Shown here: positions 61,936-64,000 of the stretch, one piece after another
Layout: each line of letters begins with the position of its first letter
Position numbering within the stretch: the first letter of the stretch is position 1
Assembly: GCA_037039925.1 (NCBI GenBank)
Contig: JAXRKP010001095.1
Location: 5,001-69,000, forward strand
Source: Doris montereyensis
Taxonomy: Eukaryota; Mollusca; Gastropoda; Nudibranchia; Dorididae
DNA length: 64,000 nucleotides
Direction: 5' to 3'
Translations under genes and position numbers: made by a program
Notes under the pieces: generated by a model
What the model saw: only the letters and a program-made list of their open reading frames with translations
Database searches by the model: none
Told to the model about the DNA's origin: nothing

Positions 61936-62334
61936 TATGTACACGTTCACACTTCCAGGCATCATAATACATTACACAAAACACATAATTATTTGATGTC
62001 ATTATATTTACACTTCCATGTACACATAATAATACATTACACACTTTATGTACACATCATAATATATTACACACTTCCAATTACACGTTCGACAGGTACC
62101 TTTAATACATTACACACTTTGATGTCACTTCATCCTTACACGTTTGACAGGCACATCATAATTATTAAACTTCCATGTTATTTGATAATATATTCAAACT
62201 TTGATGTACACATCATAATATATTAACACACGTGTTATTTAATGTATTACTCCTTCATGTTTGACATCATAATATATTAAAACACGATGTACACATATTT
62301 GATGTCAAAACCTTGATTACACACGTTCGACACA
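61936..62334. repeat. Mixed 31-bp and 50-bp satellite zone
   Basis: Irregular units containing CATAATAATACATTACACAC, ACTTCCATGTACACAT and, from place to place, ACGTTCGACAGG or TTATTTGATG from the 50-bp family. Confidence 0.88.
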
Positions 62335-63119
62335 AACCTTTAAAACACGTGTTATTTGATGTCCTTCTAATTTTCACCTTCGACAGGCGCTTTAAACGTG
62401 TTATTTGATGTACACATAAAACATTATTTGAAACACTTTCACGTTCGACAGGCATAATTAAAACACGTGTCCTGATTTCCTTCTTCACGTTCGACATGCC
62501 CCTTTAAAACACGTGTTATTTGATGTCCTTCCTTTTCACGTTCGACAGGCCTTTAAAACACGTGTTATTTGGATGTCCTTTTCAAAACAGGCGTTAAAAC
62601 ATTTGATGTCCTTCTCCTTCACGTTCGACAGGCGCTTTAAAACACGTTATTTGATGTCATTCTCTTCACGTTCCGACAGGCCCTTTAAAACATTTGATGT
62701 TATCTTCCTTTACGTTCCAGACAGGCCCTTTAAAACACGTGTTATTTGATGTCATTCTCCTTCACATTCGACAGCCTTTTAAAACACGTGCTATTTGATG
62801 TCATTCTCCTTCACGTTCGACCGGCCCTTTAAAACACGTGTTATTTGATGTCCTTCTCCTTCACGTTCGACAGGCCCTAAAACACGTGTTATTTGATGTC
62901 CTTTTTCCGAGGTGCGATGAAACCCTTTTAAAACACGTGTTATTTGATGTCCTTCTCCTTTAGGTCGAACATGCTGAAAAAATACGGTTTTTGATGTCCT
63001 CCTTCCTTCACGTTCGACAGGCTTTTAAAAACACGTGTTATTTGATGTCATTCTCCTTCACTCGACCGGCCCTTTAAAGCACGTGATGTCATTCTCCACA
63101 CATTCGACAGACCCCTTTG
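62335..63119. repeat. 50-bp satellite array, block B
   Basis: About 15 copies of the same 50-bp unit as block A, less regular, with deletions and words of the 31-bp family at the left. The E-box palindrome is kept in most copies. Confidence 0.94.
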
Positions 63120-63395
63120 CATCGCTGGATTTTTTAAAATATTTATTGCACAGGTAATCCAGATCAGGATCCGAATCAAACTAAAAACTTCAAAAAACAT
63201 GAAAACAAACAAAACCATTATCAGATCGAATGTGTCATGAAAACAACACACTTAAACCGCCATTATCAGAATAATTAACTGAAACCAAGACCGGTCACGT
63301 CCGTACATAGCTTCTACGCGTTTGTTTGCCATCATAAATAAAACTGGAAATGTTTTGGAACTGATAGCCATATCTTGGCTCTTTAGCATTTATCA
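63120..63395 (+). mobile_element. Composite SINE-bearing element, copy 3
   Basis: Matches copy 2 in order: CGCTGGATTTTTTAAAATAT, GCACAGGTAATCCAGATCAG, a changed middle with CATTATCAGA, ACGCGTTTGTTTGCC and AACTGGAAATGTTTTGGAAC. It then jumps to CTTTAGCATTTATCATAATA at its right end. The SINE portion with the B box is missing. Confidence 0.75.
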
Positions 63396-64000
63396 TAATA
63401 CATTACACACTTCCATGTACACATCATAATATATTACACACTTCCATGTACACATCATAATATATTACACACTTCCATGTACACATCATAATATATTACA
63501 CACTTCCATGTACACATCATACATCATAATATATTACACACTTCCATGTACACATCATAATACATTACACACTTCCATGTACACATCATAATACATTACA
63601 CACTTCCATGTACACATCATAATAATACACACTTCCATGTACACATCATAATATATTACACACTTCCATGTACACATCATAATATATTACACACTTCCAT
63701 GTACACATCATAATATATTACACACATCATAATATATTACAAACTTGATGTACACATCATAATAATACACACTTCCATGTACACACATAATATACACAAA
63801 CCTTGATGTACACATCATAATATATTACACACATTGATGTACACATCATAATATATTACACACTTTGATGTACACATCATAATATATTACAAACATCATA
63901 TAATATATTACAAACCTTGATGTACACATCATAATATATTACAAACCTTGATGTACACATCATAATATATTACAAACCTTGATGTACACATCATAATATA
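63396..64000. repeat. 31-bp satellite array (right edge cut by window)
   Basis: About 19 copies of a 31-bp unit: ACATCATAATATATTACACA, CTTCCATGTAC. Towards the window end the variant AACCTTGATGT replaces CACTTCCATGT. It continues past the window. Confidence 0.95.

Noticed and set aside
63396..64000. Telomeric repeats or a chromosome end
   Set aside because: No TTAGGG-type or other telomere-like short repeat is present; the 31-bp array simply runs off the window.

Overview
This is a eukaryotic nuclear window, most likely from a marine invertebrate; a mollusc or another lophotrochozoan fits best. The evidence is a decayed LINE reverse transcriptase of a type common in invertebrates, tRNA-derived SINEs with pol III boxes, splice-like exon borders, and a very large load of short-unit tandem repeats. 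There are no bacterial operons, no ribosome binding sites and no intact long gene. The species assignment is inference.

By my boundaries about 85% of the window is tandem repeat. More than twenty families abut each other with almost no single-copy DNA between them. In order they are: a 23-bp array (1-269); a 37-bp array (549-11520) carrying a SINE 3' half at 9053-9176 and grading into a 30-bp family; a tRNA-derived SINE (about 11660-11828); the 30-bp array (11829-12800); AT-rich DNA and a 1.27-kb (TTA)n tract; a broken LINE on the minus strand (15591-16873); a 44-bp array (16884-20310) interrupted by a full SINE with a 9-bp target duplication; a 34-bp array (20311-23240); a 22-bp array (23241-31545); 36-bp, 36-bp, about 61-bp, 47-bp and 45-bp arrays (31691-35870); (TACA)n, (ACT)n and related microsatellites (36430-39415); a four-copy repeat of about 87 bp; a 21-bp array (39950-42245); 32-bp and 40-bp arrays; a (TTC)n tract of about 1.0 kb of near-pure repeat; a second 34-bp array of 11.6 kb (47575-59215); a 37-bp array (59216-60668); and a composite region (60673-64000) in which three copies of a SINE-bearing element alternate with 50-bp and 31-bp arrays.

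Protein-coding content is small. The best candidate is 46315-47607 on the plus strand, a non-repetitive coding-like block whose best reading switches frame several times. It ends in a stop codon lying inside the first unit of the 11.6-kb array. An exon-like segment at 32561-32771 has a strong acceptor and donor, and a weaker one ends at 42463. All three are on the plus strand and could be exons of one gene with satellite-filled introns, but this is not shown. I do not recognise the protein. Most long open frames here are by-products of repeats without stop codons.

The most interesting signal is how the satellites appear to arise. Two arrays (50 bp and 30 bp) begin directly after SINE tails, and the first 50-bp unit can be aligned to the tail of the separate SINE at 19.3 kb. 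The 34-bp array begins inside the last codons of the coding block. Neighbouring families exchange words at their borders, giving hybrid monomers. One part of the 34-bp array has an exact 170-bp, five-monomer higher-order repeat. Long-read assembly error is the main alternative for the mosaic borders and the frame breaks.
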